From positions 124,001 through 188,000 of the forward strand of contig NZ_LNRZ01000009.1 in the NCBI RefSeq assembly GCF_001468265.1: a DNA stretch of 64,000 bases, in the 5' to 3' direction. The notes beneath the pieces were generated by a model that made no database searches, was not told where the DNA came from, and saw nothing but the letters and a program-made list of their open reading frames with translations. Made by a program: the position numbers and the translations under genes. This DNA is from Sphingopyxis sp. H050 (GTDB taxonomy: Bacteria; Pseudomonadota; Alphaproteobacteria; Sphingomonadales; Sphingomonadaceae). Below are positions 8,342 to 16,681 of the stretch, in pieces (the stretch's first letter is position 1; each line of letters opens with the position of its first letter).

Positions 8342-10030
8342 ATGGCCAAGCAGTCTCTCCTTCGCCTCTCGCTCCTCGCGACAACGCTGCTTGTCGCAAC
8401 GCCGGTGGCAGCGAAACCCGCCTACGACCTGATCATTCGCGGCGGCACGATCTACGACGGATCGGGCAAGGCGCCGGTGGTCGGCGACGTGGCGATCCGA
8501 GGCGATCGCATCGTCGCGGTAGGCAAAGTTAGCGGAACCGCCAAAAACGAGGTTTCCGCAAAAGGCATGGCGGTCGCGCCCGGCTTCATCAACATGCTGA
8601 GCTGGGCGACCGAATCGCTGATCGCCGACCCCAAAAGCCAGAGCGACATCCGGCAGGGTGTCACCCTGGAGGTGATGGGCGAAGGCTGGTCGATGGGTCC
8701 GCTCAACGCGACGATGAAGCGGCAGGAGACCGAGCGTCAGGGCGACATCAAATTCGACATTGGCTGGACCAGCCTCGGCGATTATCTGGACTGGCTCGAA
8801 AAGCGCGGCGTCTCGACCAATGTCGCAAGCTTCGTCGGCGCGGCGACGGTGCGCGTCCACGAGCTCGGCGAGGAGGATGTCGATCCGACCCCCGAACAGC
8901 TTGGCCGCATGAAAGCGCTCGTGCGGCAGGCGATGAACGAGGGCGCGCTCGGCGTCGGCAGCTCGCTGATCTATGCTCCCGGCTCCTATGCCGAAACCGA
9001 TGAGCTCGTCGCCTTGATGAGCGAGGCCGGCAAGTGCGGCGGCATGTATATCAGCCATATGCGCTCCGAGGGCGACCGGCTCGAAGAGGCCGTCGACGAG
9101 CTTATCGACATCGCCCGCCGATCGAGGGCGCCGGCCGAAATCTATCACCTCAAAATGGCCGGCCGCGCGAACTGGGGCAAGCTGGATTCGGTGGTGAAGA
9201 AGATCGAGGCCGCGCGCGCCGAGGGACTGCGCATCACGACCGATATGTACACCTATCCTGCGGGGGCGACCGGACTCGACGCCGCGATGCCGACCTGGGT
9301 GCAATCGGGCGGGCTGGAGGCATGGATCGAGCGGCTGAAGGATCCTGCGACCCGCGCGCGCGTCGCCGCCGAGATGCAAAAGCCGGGCACCGACTGGGAA
9401 AATCTCTATCTGGGCGCGGGCGCCGACAAGATGATCCTGACCGGCTTCAAGAGCGAGGCGCTGAAGCCGCTGACCGGCAAGACGCTGGCCGAGGTCACGG
9501 CGATGCGCGGCAAATCGCCGGAGGAAACCGCGATGGACCTCGTCATCGAGGACGGATCGCGCGTCGGCACCGTCTATTTCCTGATGTCCGAGGACAATGT
9601 CCGGAAACAGGTCCAGCTGCCATGGATGAGTTTCGGGTCCGACGCCGCGTCGCAGGCGCCCGAGGGCGTGTTCCTGAAATCGAGCACGCACCCGCGCACC
9701 TATGGCAATTTCGCGCGTCTGCTCGGCCATTATGTACGCGACGAGAAGCTGATCACGCTCGAACAGGCGGTGTACCGCCTCACCACCCTCCCCGCGACCA
9801 ACCTCGGCATCAAGGATCGCGGTGCGCTGAAGCCCGGCTATTTCGCCGACGTCGTCGTCTTCGACCCGGCGACGGTCGACGACCGCGCCACCTTCGAAAA
9901 GCCGCAGCAATATGCGGCCGGGATGCGCGACGTCTTCGTCAACGGCGTCGCGGTGCTGAAGGACGGCGAGCATAGCGGCGCAACCCCCGGCCGCGCGGTT
10001 CGCGGCGCCGGCTGGAACAACTGCCGGTGA
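8342..10030 (+). CDS. Secreted N-acyl-D-amino-acid deacylase (D-aminoacylase family)
   Basis: The 562-residue protein has a signal peptide (residues ~1-25) and the amidohydrolase fold of D-aminoacylases: IIRGGTIYDGSG at the start, APGFINMLSWATES, YISHMRSEGDRLEEAVDEL, YHLKMAGRANWGK, TDMYTYPAGATGLDAAMP and SFGSDAAS near the end. D-aminoacylases hydrolyse N-acyl-D-amino acids to the free D-amino acid. The usual His-x-His after the first strand is replaced by NML, as in a recognisable subgroup, so metal binding must rely on the later His, Lys and Asp residues. AAAGGA precedes the ATG. It lies in the same direction as the regulator, 198 bp downstream, and closes the D-amino-acid cluster. Confidence 0.85.
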   Translation: MAKQSLLRLSLLATTLLVATPVAAKPAYDLIIRGGTIYDGSGKAPVVGDVAIRGDRIVAVGKVSGTAKNEVSAKGMAVAPGFINMLSWATESLIADPKSQSDIRQGVTLEVMGEGWSMGPLNATMKRQETERQGDIKFDIGWTSLGDYLDWLEKRGVSTNVASFVGAATVRVHELGEEDVDPTPEQLGRMKALVRQAMNEGALGVGSSLIYAPGSYAETDELVALMSEAGKCGGMYISHMRSEGDRLEEAVDELIDIARRSRAPAEIYHLKMAGRANWGKLDSVVKKIEAARAEGLRITTDMYTYPAGATGLDAAMPTWVQSGGLEAWIERLKDPATRARVAAEMQKPGTDWENLYLGAGADKMILTGFKSEALKPLTGKTLAEVTAMRGKSPEETAMDLVIEDGSRVGTVYFLMSEDNVRKQVQLPWMSFGSDAASQAPEGVFLKSSTHPRTYGNFARLLGHYVRDEKLITLEQAVYRLTTLPATNLGIKDRGALKPGYFADVVVFDPATVDDRATFEKPQQYAAGMRDVFVNGVAVLKDGEHSGATPGRAVRGAGWNNCR

Positions 10031-10166
10031 AATAGGGCGTAGGCGGCGAGAGGGCGGGTTCCAGGGCCCGAACCCGTGGCCCTCTTCGCTTGCCCGGGCG
10101 GCCATCGCGCAACCGGGTGCGCCGCGCCGCGTTAGCAGGGCATGGCGAGATGGCAGGCACATCGGA

Positions 10167-10850
10167 ATGATTGACGAAGCGCTGCTGTGGCCGATCGCGG
10201 GCGCCGTCCTGGCCGGCGCGATCATCGGCGCCGAACGCGAATATCGGGCAAGCCCGGCGGGCCTGCGCACCCATATCCTCGTCGCGCTCTCCTGCTGCCT
10301 GCTGATGCTGTCGGCGGTGCATCAGATGGCGTGGATCAGCGACGCGCCGATCGAGGTGATCCGCATCGATCCCGTCCGCATGGCGCATGGCATATTGACC
10401 GGCATCGGCTTTCTGTGCGGCGGCGTCATCTTTCGCGAGGGGTTGAGCGTCCGCGGCCTTACGACCGCGGCGTCGCTGTGGACGACCGCGACGCTCGGCA
10501 TGCTGTTCGGCGTCGGCTTTTACGAGCTCGCGATCTTCGGCGGGCTGGCGACCCTGCTCGTCCTCGCGGCGATCGGCCTGACCGAGCGTTGGGCGCCGCA
10601 GCGCCGCATCGTCTATCTGAGCGTGCAATATCCGCGCGAGCGAGCGCCGACCGCGGCCGGGTTTGGAACGCTGATCGCCGACAACCATATGCGCTTCATC
10701 ACCGTCGACCAGATGCTCGACAACAACGTCATGACGTTCAAGGCGGTCGCACACGGCTATACCGAAATCCGCGGCGACGCACTCGCCGCCGCGCTTCAGG
10801 AGGAAGGCCGCGCGGTGCTGGCCTTCGAGATCAGGCCGCAGCAAGCCTGA
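10167..10850 (+). CDS. MgtC/SapB-family inner-membrane protein
   Basis: The 227-residue protein starts with several hydrophobic helices. It carries the family hallmarks AGAIIGAEREYRASPAGLRT and HGILTGIGFLCGGVIFREG, followed by GLTTAASLWTTATLG. Residues ~145-227 are a soluble ACT-like tail. MgtC proteins are linked to magnesium limitation and acid or ATP homeostasis, but the function of chromosomal orphans like this is not settled. It stands alone: the deacylase ends 137 bp upstream, and the convergent gene ends 16 bp downstream. Confidence 0.85.
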   Translation: MIDEALLWPIAGAVLAGAIIGAEREYRASPAGLRTHILVALSCCLLMLSAVHQMAWISDAPIEVIRIDPVRMAHGILTGIGFLCGGVIFREGLSVRGLTTAASLWTTATLGMLFGVGFYELAIFGGLATLLVLAAIGLTERWAPQRRIVYLSVQYPRERAPTAAGFGTLIADNHMRFITVDQMLDNNVMTFKAVAHGYTEIRGDALAAALQEEGRAVLAFEIRPQQA

Positions 10851-10866
10851 CGAACTGTCGTTGGCG

Positions 10867-11775
10867 TCACACGGCGACGATCGGATTGCGTAGCGTGCCG
10901 ATGCCCTCGACGGTGCATTCGACGACGTCGCCGGGCCACAGAAACTCGGGGGGCGTACGCCCCGCGCCGACGCCTGCGGGGGTGCCGGTTGCGATGATGT
11001 CGCCGGGCTCGAGCGTTATCACGCTGGAGATATCGGCGATCAGTTGCGGCACGTTGAACAACATGAAGCGCGTGTTGCTGTTCTGCTTCTCGACCCCGTT
11101 GACGTGGGTCAGGATATTGAGGTTGTGCGGATCGCCGATTTCGTCGGCGGTGACGATGCACGGTCCCATCGGGGCGAAGCTGTCCTGCCCCTTCGAGACG
11201 ATCCATTGCCCGGCGCGGCGGCAATCGCGCGCCGAAACGTCGTTGATCACGGTATAGCCGAACACATGGTTCAGCGCGTCGCCCTCGGCGACGTGGCGCG
11301 CGGTGCTGCCGATGATCACCGCGAGCTCGGTTTCCCAGTCGAGCTGCTGCGTCACCTTGGCATTGTGGCGGATCGGGTCATTCCACGCGGCGACCGCGGT
11401 CGGCGGTTTCGAGAAGATCACCGGCTGCTGCGGCAGGTCGAGCGACGTGTCGAGCGCGCGCGCCGATTCAGCGACATGCTCGGTATAGTTGAGACCGATG
11501 CCGAAGATATTCTTGCGCGGTCGCGGGATCGGCGCGAGCAGCGCGACATTGCCCGCGGGCAGTGACGTGCCGACCAGGTCGGCGGTCGTCGCCGCGGCGA
11601 CGGCGTCCTGCAGGAATCTCAGCGCGATCGGCCCGAGATCGATGAAGTCGAGCATCGTCGAGGGCAGGTCATTGCCGATCGCATCGCCGAAATATTCGAC
11701 GTCGATGACGAGCCCGTCATGGAGCAGACCGAGCCGCGGTTCGGTCTCGACGGTGCGATAGGTCACAAAGCGCAT
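10867..11775 (-). CDS. Fumarylacetoacetate hydrolase family protein
   Basis: The 302-residue protein has a small N-terminal domain and the FAH C-terminal fold: IFGIGLNYTEHVAES, the metal-binding DWETELAVIIG, FGYTVINDVSARD, LEPGDIIATGTPAGVG and GDVVECTVEGIG. Relatives cleave C-C bonds in acylpyruvates such as fumarylpyruvate, or hydrate/decarboxylate ring-cleavage products. Its start lies 13 bp inside the upstream cupin dioxygenase gene, so it is the last gene of the operon and the natural candidate for processing the dioxygenase product. The true fumarylacetoacetase of tyrosine breakdown is larger (about 420 residues), so this is not annotated as fahA. Confidence 0.85.
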   Translation of the reverse strand: MRFVTYRTVETEPRLGLLHDGLVIDVEYFGDAIGNDLPSTMLDFIDLGPIALRFLQDAVAAATTADLVGTSLPAGNVALLAPIPRPRKNIFGIGLNYTEHVAESARALDTSLDLPQQPVIFSKPPTAVAAWNDPIRHNAKVTQQLDWETELAVIIGSTARHVAEGDALNHVFGYTVINDVSARDCRRAGQWIVSKGQDSFAPMGPCIVTADEIGDPHNLNILTHVNGVEKQNSNTRFMLFNVPQLIADISSVITLEPGDIIATGTPAGVGAGRTPPEFLWPGDVVECTVEGIGTLRNPIVAV

Positions 11776-12899
11776 GGTTGATGTCCGTCATTGTCGTGGA
11801 GTGCTTCCTCGATCCGGACGCCGAGCGCCTCCATCACGGGGAAATCGTTGAACGAGAAGAGGAAGGCTTCCTCGGATGCGTCGAGATTGACATGCTCGTG
11901 CCAGGTCCATGCGGGGACGCAGAAAATGTCATGCGTCTGCCAGTCGAAGCGCTCGCCGCCGATGATCGAATAGCCGCGCCCGCCCGCGACATTGTAGACG
12001 ACGTTACCCGTGTGCCGGTGCGCCTTGCCGCGAAAGCCGGCTTCAAGCATCTGCATATGCGCGCCCATCGTCTGGAGCGCCCAGCCGCCGGTGAGCGGGT
12101 TCGAATAGCGCAGCATATGCCCGTCGAACGGCGAACCGTCGGACACCTTGGCGAGGTTCCACAGCGCATCGCGCGTCGCCTCCCAGCGATAGACCATCAC
12201 CGGCGAATAGGGCTTTTCCCACGCGGGCACCCCCTCCGGCCGCAGGCCGCCGCCATAGCTCAGCGGCAAGTCATCGACCGGAAATGCAGCACTCTGTGCG
12301 GGCCGGTCATAGACCGCATAGAAATTGGTCTCGAGGCTATTCATCAGCGGAATGTCGAGCCCGTCCTGCCAGATCGACACCGCGCCGTCGGCGACAACGC
12401 CATGGTCGTGCCAGCAGCCCCCCGGCGTCAGCACATAATCATTGGCGCCCAGCGTGATGTGATGCCCGTCGACGACGGTATAGGCGCCCTGCCCCTCCAT
12501 GATGAAGCGGTGCGCCGACGCGGTGTGCTTGTGCGCGGGGGTGATCTCGCCCGGCCGCATCGCCTGCATGCCGCTGAACAACCAGCCACACACCGCGACA
12601 TTCTCGCGACCCGCATCGCTGTCGTTGAGCAGAGTCACGACACGCCGCCCCGCCTCTTCGGGCTTCACCAGATCGAGCGCGCGCAGGCACATTGCGCGCA
12701 TGTCGGCATAGCGCCACAGCGTCGGACGATAGCGCGTCTCCGGCTCCCACGGCTCGATCGCATTGGCGCGTTTCCAGAAAGCGCCTGCATTGCGCGCCGC
12801 AAGCTCCTGATAAAAGGCCTCCAGTTCGGGCGTGTCGGTGACGCGCGCGCGCCCGAGCACATCGTCGCGCGGGTCGATGATCGTGCTGCGGCCTGTCAT
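11763..12899 (-). CDS. Gentisate/salicylate/1-hydroxy-2-naphthoate 1,2-dioxygenase-type cupin
   Basis: The 378-residue bicupin carries in its first cupin ITPAHKHTASAHRFIMEGQG, the H-x-H of the iron site, then GGCWHDHG with the third His and DGLDIPLMNSLE, a signature of class III ring-cleaving dioxygenases. The second cupin has GKAHRHTGNVVYNVAGGRG and PAWTWHEHVNLD. Family members open gentisate, salicylate or hydroxynaphthoate rings without needing two para hydroxyls in every case. It lies downstream of kynureninase, whose product is anthranilate or 3-hydroxyanthranilate, so an aminoaromatic substrate is conceivable. Start and stop overlap both neighbours (ATGA with the nitrilase gene). Confidence 0.82.
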   Translation of the reverse strand: MTGRSTIIDPRDDVLGRARVTDTPELEAFYQELAARNAGAFWKRANAIEPWEPETRYRPTLWRYADMRAMCLRALDLVKPEEAGRRVVTLLNDSDAGRENVAVCGWLFSGMQAMRPGEITPAHKHTASAHRFIMEGQGAYTVVDGHHITLGANDYVLTPGGCWHDHGVVADGAVSIWQDGLDIPLMNSLETNFYAVYDRPAQSAAFPVDDLPLSYGGGLRPEGVPAWEKPYSPVMVYRWEATRDALWNLAKVSDGSPFDGHMLRYSNPLTGGWALQTMGAHMQMLEAGFRGKAHRHTGNVVYNVAGGRGYSIIGGERFDWQTHDIFCVPAWTWHEHVNLDASEEAFLFSFNDFPVMEALGVRIEEALHDNDGHQPCAL

Positions 12900-13915
12900 G
12901 ACGGCTCCTCCTCCTCGTCGCGATCGACGGACGGCGGCGCGTCGATGAACTGCGCCGACGCGCGGGGGGTCCGGTCGACCGTCAGGTTGAAGATGTCGAA
13001 GCGGTTATAGCCGCCGATGATGTCGTGCATCAGCTTGGGGCGGATGCACTCGCCAAGGTCGATATCGGCATAGACGATGCCCTCGCTGTCGATCAGCGGC
13101 TCGCCGACCGGATTGCCGTGCGGGTCGATGACGCCCGACCAGGCGCTGTTCTGCCGCGACAGCAGATCGCGGTTCTGCGGGCGGCCCTCGGACATCGCGG
13201 CGACGATTTCCTCGCTCACTGCGGAGCAAGCGACAATCGTGAAGACCTTGCCTTCGAAACTATGCGCGGTCGCGCGGATCTTGATCGCCTCGGCCATATT
13301 GTACGACGCGGGCGCGACGGGCAGCGCGATATAGTTGGCGACATGAACCAGCTCGCCCTGCGACAGCAGCGCGAAGCGCGCGAGCGTGTTGGTGTTCTCG
13401 CCGCATGCCAGCGTGCCGAGCGGCCCGACCGGCGTGGCATAGACGCGGATCGAGCTGCCGTCCCCGCCTGCCCATGTCAGCTTCTCGGCCCAGGTCGGCA
13501 CCAGCTTGCGGTGGCGCCCGAGCAGGCCGCCGTCGGCGCCGATGATCAGGTTGGTGTTGTAGAGCGTGCCGACGCTGACCGGATCGCGTTCGTTGATCCC
13601 GATGACGACGGTGCAGCCATGCTCGCGCGCCGCCTTGCCCAAGGCCGCAACCTCGGGCCCGTCGATCGACAGCGACGCACGATAGAGGCGCTCGTGCCAC
13701 GCCGCGCCCTCGATCGGCGTCATCAGCCAGTTCCAATAGGGATAGGCCGACACGAACACCTCGGGAAAGGCGACAAGCGCAGCGCCATTGCCCGCCGCTT
13801 CGGCGATCAGCGCGCAGGCCTTGTCGACGGTCGCCGCGGTGTCGAGAAAGACCGGCGCGGCCTGCACCGCGGCGACGCGCGACTTGGGCAGAAAGGGGGC
13901 CGACGCCTCGCTCAC
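12896..13915 (-). CDS. Nitrilase-superfamily (carbon-nitrogen) hydrolase
   Basis: About 339 residues from a GTG at 13915 that overlaps the kynU stop (GTGA), matching the coupling seen throughout this operon; an ATG at 13954 is possible but lies inside kynU. The catalytic residues are visible: Glu in ALVAFPEVFVSAYPYW, Lys in RKLVPTWAEKLTW and Cys in GTLACGENTNTLARF. The WAEKLTW and CGENTNTLARF stretches place it with nitrilases rather than with N-carbamoylases. It could act on a nitrile or amide formed from an aromatic amino acid, but no substrate can be read from the sequence. Confidence 0.8.
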   Translation of the reverse strand: MSEASAPFLPKSRVAAVQAAPVFLDTAATVDKACALIAEAAGNGAALVAFPEVFVSAYPYWNWLMTPIEGAAWHERLYRASLSIDGPEVAALGKAAREHGCTVVIGINERDPVSVGTLYNTNLIIGADGGLLGRHRKLVPTWAEKLTWAGGDGSSIRVYATPVGPLGTLACGENTNTLARFALLSQGELVHVANYIALPVAPASYNMAEAIKIRATAHSFEGKVFTIVACSAVSEEIVAAMSEGRPQNRDLLSRQNSAWSGVIDPHGNPVGEPLIDSEGIVYADIDLGECIRPKLMHDIIGGYNRFDIFNLTVDRTPRASAQFIDAPPSVDRDEEEEPS

Positions 13916-15153
13916 GTCACCGCCGCCCGCTGATGATATTGCGGCTTGTCCCACGCGCGCGTTACGCAGACCTTCTCGAGCCGTTCTACGGTGTCGACGA
14001 TGTCCTGATAGCGCAGGTAAAGCGGCGTCAGCCCGAAGCGCAAAATATCGGGCGTCCGAAAATCCGCGATGACGTCAAATTCCTTGAGCGCCTGGACGAT
14101 CTGATATCCCTGGGGATGGGCATAGGCGACCTGGCTGCCGCGCTCCGCGTGGTTTTGCGGGCTCACCAGCTGGAAGCCATGAGCGTCGCACAAGGGCCGC
14201 ATCCGCTCGATGAACAGGTCGCCGAGGGCGAGCGACTTGCGGCGGATTTCGGCCATGTCGGCCTCGAGCATCAGATCGACGCCGACCTCGAGCGCCGACA
14301 GGCCGAGCACCGGCGGCGTCCCGCACTGAAAGCGTTCGATCCCGGCGGCCGGATCATAATCCTCCTCGAAATCGAACGGCCGCGCGTGGCCGAACCAGCC
14401 CGACAGCACCGGGGTGGCGGCATGGTGCCGCGCCGCCGCGAAGAGATAGGCGGGCGCGCCGGGGCCGCCATTGAGGAATTTGTAGCCGCAGCCGATCGCG
14501 AAATCGGCGCCCGCGCCGTTGAGGTCGACGGGGATCGCGCCCGCGCTGTGACTGAGATCCCAGACGACGAGCGCGCCGACATCGTGCGCCGCTTTGCTAA
14601 TCGCCGCCATGTCGCGCACCCGGCCCGACTTGTAATGAACCTGCGTCAGCAGCAGCACCGCGACATCGTCGGTCAGCGCATCGACGATATCGTCGGGGGC
14701 AACGGTCACCGCCTTCACCCGCCCGCCCGAAAAGGCCTCGATCCCCTGCATCATATAGACGTCGGTCGGAAAGTTGGTCGCTTCGGACAGGATCACCGTC
14801 CGTTCACGCCGCAATGAAAGGGCGGCAGTCAACGCCTTGAAAATATTGACCGAGGTCGAATCGGTCGCGACGATCTCGCCCGGCGCCGCGCCGATCAGCC
14901 GCCCGATCTTGTCGCCGATCCGCCGCGGCGCGGTCGACCATTCGGCCCCGAGCCACGAGGTGATCAGCCCCTCGCCCCATTCGCTGCCGACCACATCGGC
15001 GATCCGGTCGCCCGTCGCCTTGGGCAGCGCGCCGAGCGAATTGCCGTCGAGATAGATCAGCCCTTCGCGGAGGTGAAACCGATCACGGAAAGCTGCGAGC
15101 GGATCGGCGGCGTCGAGCGCCGCCACATCGGTAGCGAATATCGTGTCGGTCAT
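13912..15153 (-). CDS. kynU: Kynureninase
   Basis: The 413-residue PLP enzyme splits L-kynurenine into anthranilate and L-alanine, or 3-hydroxykynurenine into 3-hydroxyanthranilate. Signs: IYLDGNSLGALPKA near the N-terminus, VVWDLSHSAGAIPVDL with the cofactor Asp, and FAIGCGYKFLNGGPGAPAY with the Schiff-base Lys. Its length is normal. The start overlaps kynB and the stop overlaps the nitrilase gene by four bases each, so translation is coupled. No kynurenine monooxygenase or 3-hydroxyanthranilate dioxygenase is in the window, so anthranilate is the expected product. Confidence 0.95.
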   Translation of the reverse strand: MTDTIFATDVAALDAADPLAAFRDRFHLREGLIYLDGNSLGALPKATGDRIADVVGSEWGEGLITSWLGAEWSTAPRRIGDKIGRLIGAAPGEIVATDSTSVNIFKALTAALSLRRERTVILSEATNFPTDVYMMQGIEAFSGGRVKAVTVAPDDIVDALTDDVAVLLLTQVHYKSGRVRDMAAISKAAHDVGALVVWDLSHSAGAIPVDLNGAGADFAIGCGYKFLNGGPGAPAYLFAAARHHAATPVLSGWFGHARPFDFEEDYDPAAGIERFQCGTPPVLGLSALEVGVDLMLEADMAEIRRKSLALGDLFIERMRPLCDAHGFQLVSPQNHAERGSQVAYAHPQGYQIVQALKEFDVIADFRTPDILRFGLTPLYLRYQDIVDTVERLEKVCVTRAWDKPQYHQRAAVT

Positions 15154-15779
15154 GCGATCTCCCTCAGGATGGCGCGCACCGGGCTGGCGTCGGCGCCGAC
15201 GATGCGCAGCGGCAGCGCGACAAGCTCGTAGCGGCCGGGCGGCACGTCATCGAGCACCAACCCTTCCAGGATCCGCATATCCGCCGCCTTCACCGCCTGA
15301 TGCGCGTCGAGCGTCTTCGACTGTTCGGGATCGAGCGACGCGGCATCGGTGCCGATCAGGCGCACACCCATCGCCCCCATCCGCGCGATCACGTCGCTGG
15401 CGATTGCGGTAAAATCGCTGTCCCATTCGATGTGCGGAAACTGCTCATAGGTCCGCAGCAACACACGCTCCGCGCCCGCAATCGCATCCCAATCAAGGTC
15501 GGCAATCTCGACCCGCCCGCGCGCATGGCGCACATCAAGCAGCACGCACGGCCCGATATAGGCGTCGAGATCGCAATTGGCCGACGAAGCCCCGTCATTG
15601 GCATAGTGCAGCGGCGCATCGCCATGCGTCCCCGCGTGCAGCGGCGTGAACATGCCCCCGACATTGACCGGACAACCGTCGCCGATCACCGCATGGCTAT
15701 GCAGCGCGAACGCCGGCTCGCCCGGCCACACCGGCACCGCGGCATGCAGCGGCTGCGAAATGTCCCAGATCCGGCTCAT
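15150..15779 (-). CDS. kynB: Kynurenine formamidase
   Basis: The 209-residue cyclase-family metal hydrolase removes formate from N-formylkynurenine, the second step of tryptophan breakdown. The family hallmark HAGTHGDAPLHY supplies the metal ligands. WDISQPLHAAVPVWPGEPAF at the N-terminus and TDAASLDPEQSKTLDAH near the C-terminus are typical. The ATG at 15779 overlaps the kynA stop (ATGA); the longer frame to 16055 has no homology and is rejected. Confidence 0.95.
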   Translation of the reverse strand: MSRIWDISQPLHAAVPVWPGEPAFALHSHAVIGDGCPVNVGGMFTPLHAGTHGDAPLHYANDGASSANCDLDAYIGPCVLLDVRHARGRVEIADLDWDAIAGAERVLLRTYEQFPHIEWDSDFTAIASDVIARMGAMGVRLIGTDAASLDPEQSKTLDAHQAVKAADMRILEGLVLDDVPPGRYELVALPLRIVGADASPVRAILREIA

Positions 15780-16681
15780 GCGCCCTTCCCTTCGGCATAG
15801 TCGCCGCCTTCGCGCGGCGCGGTCATCTCGGTGCGCATCGACCAGAGTTCGGGAAAGAAGCTCAGGCTCAGCGCCTTGACCAGATAATTGACCCCCGACG
15901 ACCCGCCCGTCCCCGGCTTGTGGCCGATCACCCGCGCGACGGTCTTCATGTGCTTGAAGCGCCATTCCTGAAAATAATATTCGAGCGCGGTGATCTTTTC
16001 GGCGAGCATATAGAGGTCCCAGTGCCGATCGGGATCGCTGTAGATCGCAAGCCAAGCCTGTTCGACCGCCTCCGACGCTTCATAGGGCTTGGTCCAGTCG
16101 CGCTCCAGATGATCGGCGGGAATGGCGAAGCCGCGCCGCGCGAGCAGCCGCAGCAGCTCGTCGTAGAGCGACGGCGCTTCGAACGTCGCCCGAAGCCGTG
16201 CCGTCGCCGCCGGGTCGTCCTTGTGAACGATCATCATATCCGCGCGCTTGTTGCCGAGCAGATATTCAAGCTCGCGATATTGCTGCGACTGAAAGCCCGA
16301 GGCGCGGCGCAGGAAGCCGCGAAAGGTCAGGAAGTCGTGCGGAGTCAGCGTCGCGAGCACTTCCCAGCTGTGGATCATGTGGCGCTGGATCGTCGCGATC
16401 CGGTCGAGCCCCTTGCCCGCCACTTCCACCCGGTCGGTCTTGATCGCATCATACACCAGCCGCCCTTCGTGCAGCACCAGCTTCAGCCACAGCTCCATCG
16501 TCTGATGCATGATGATGAACAGCATCTCGTCGGGCTTGTCCGACACCGGCACCTGCGCCGACAGCAGTTGGGCAGTCTGCAGATGCCGCGCATAGGTCAG
16601 GCCATTGTCCCACTGGATCGTTTCGCCGTCGATCTCGGTCTCGAAGATGTCGGTCGCGCCGTCGCTGCTCTTCCGGATCAT
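15776..16681 (-). CDS. kynA: Tryptophan 2,3-dioxygenase
   Basis: The 301-residue heme enzyme opens the indole ring of L-tryptophan to give N-formylkynurenine. Visible hallmarks are MLFIIMHQTMELWLKLVLHE in the N-terminal half and FKHMKTVARVIGHKPGTGGS, where the proximal heme His sits in RVIGHKPGTGGS. The C-terminus SFFPELWSMRTEM is also typical. It starts within the phhA stop (ATGA). Gene order kynA-kynB-kynU follows the pathway. Confidence 0.96.
   Translation of the reverse strand: MIRKSSDGATDIFETEIDGETIQWDNGLTYARHLQTAQLLSAQVPVSDKPDEMLFIIMHQTMELWLKLVLHEGRLVYDAIKTDRVEVAGKGLDRIATIQRHMIHSWEVLATLTPHDFLTFRGFLRRASGFQSQQYRELEYLLGNKRADMMIVHKDDPAATARLRATFEAPSLYDELLRLLARRGFAIPADHLERDWTKPYEASEAVEQAWLAIYSDPDRHWDLYMLAEKITALEYYFQEWRFKHMKTVARVIGHKPGTGGSSGVNYLVKALSLSFFPELWSMRTEMTAPREGGDYAEGKGA

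Noticed and set aside
7454..10270. A 938-codon minus-strand open frame opposite the regulator and the deacylase
   Set aside because: Antisense of two well-supported genes; no signal, domain or ribosome site.
10867..11775. Annotation of the FAH-family gene as fumarylacetoacetase (fahA)
   Set aside because: It is about 300 residues and has the short FAH-domain layout of acylpyruvate hydrolases; the tyrosine-pathway enzyme is about 420 residues with an extra N-terminal domain.
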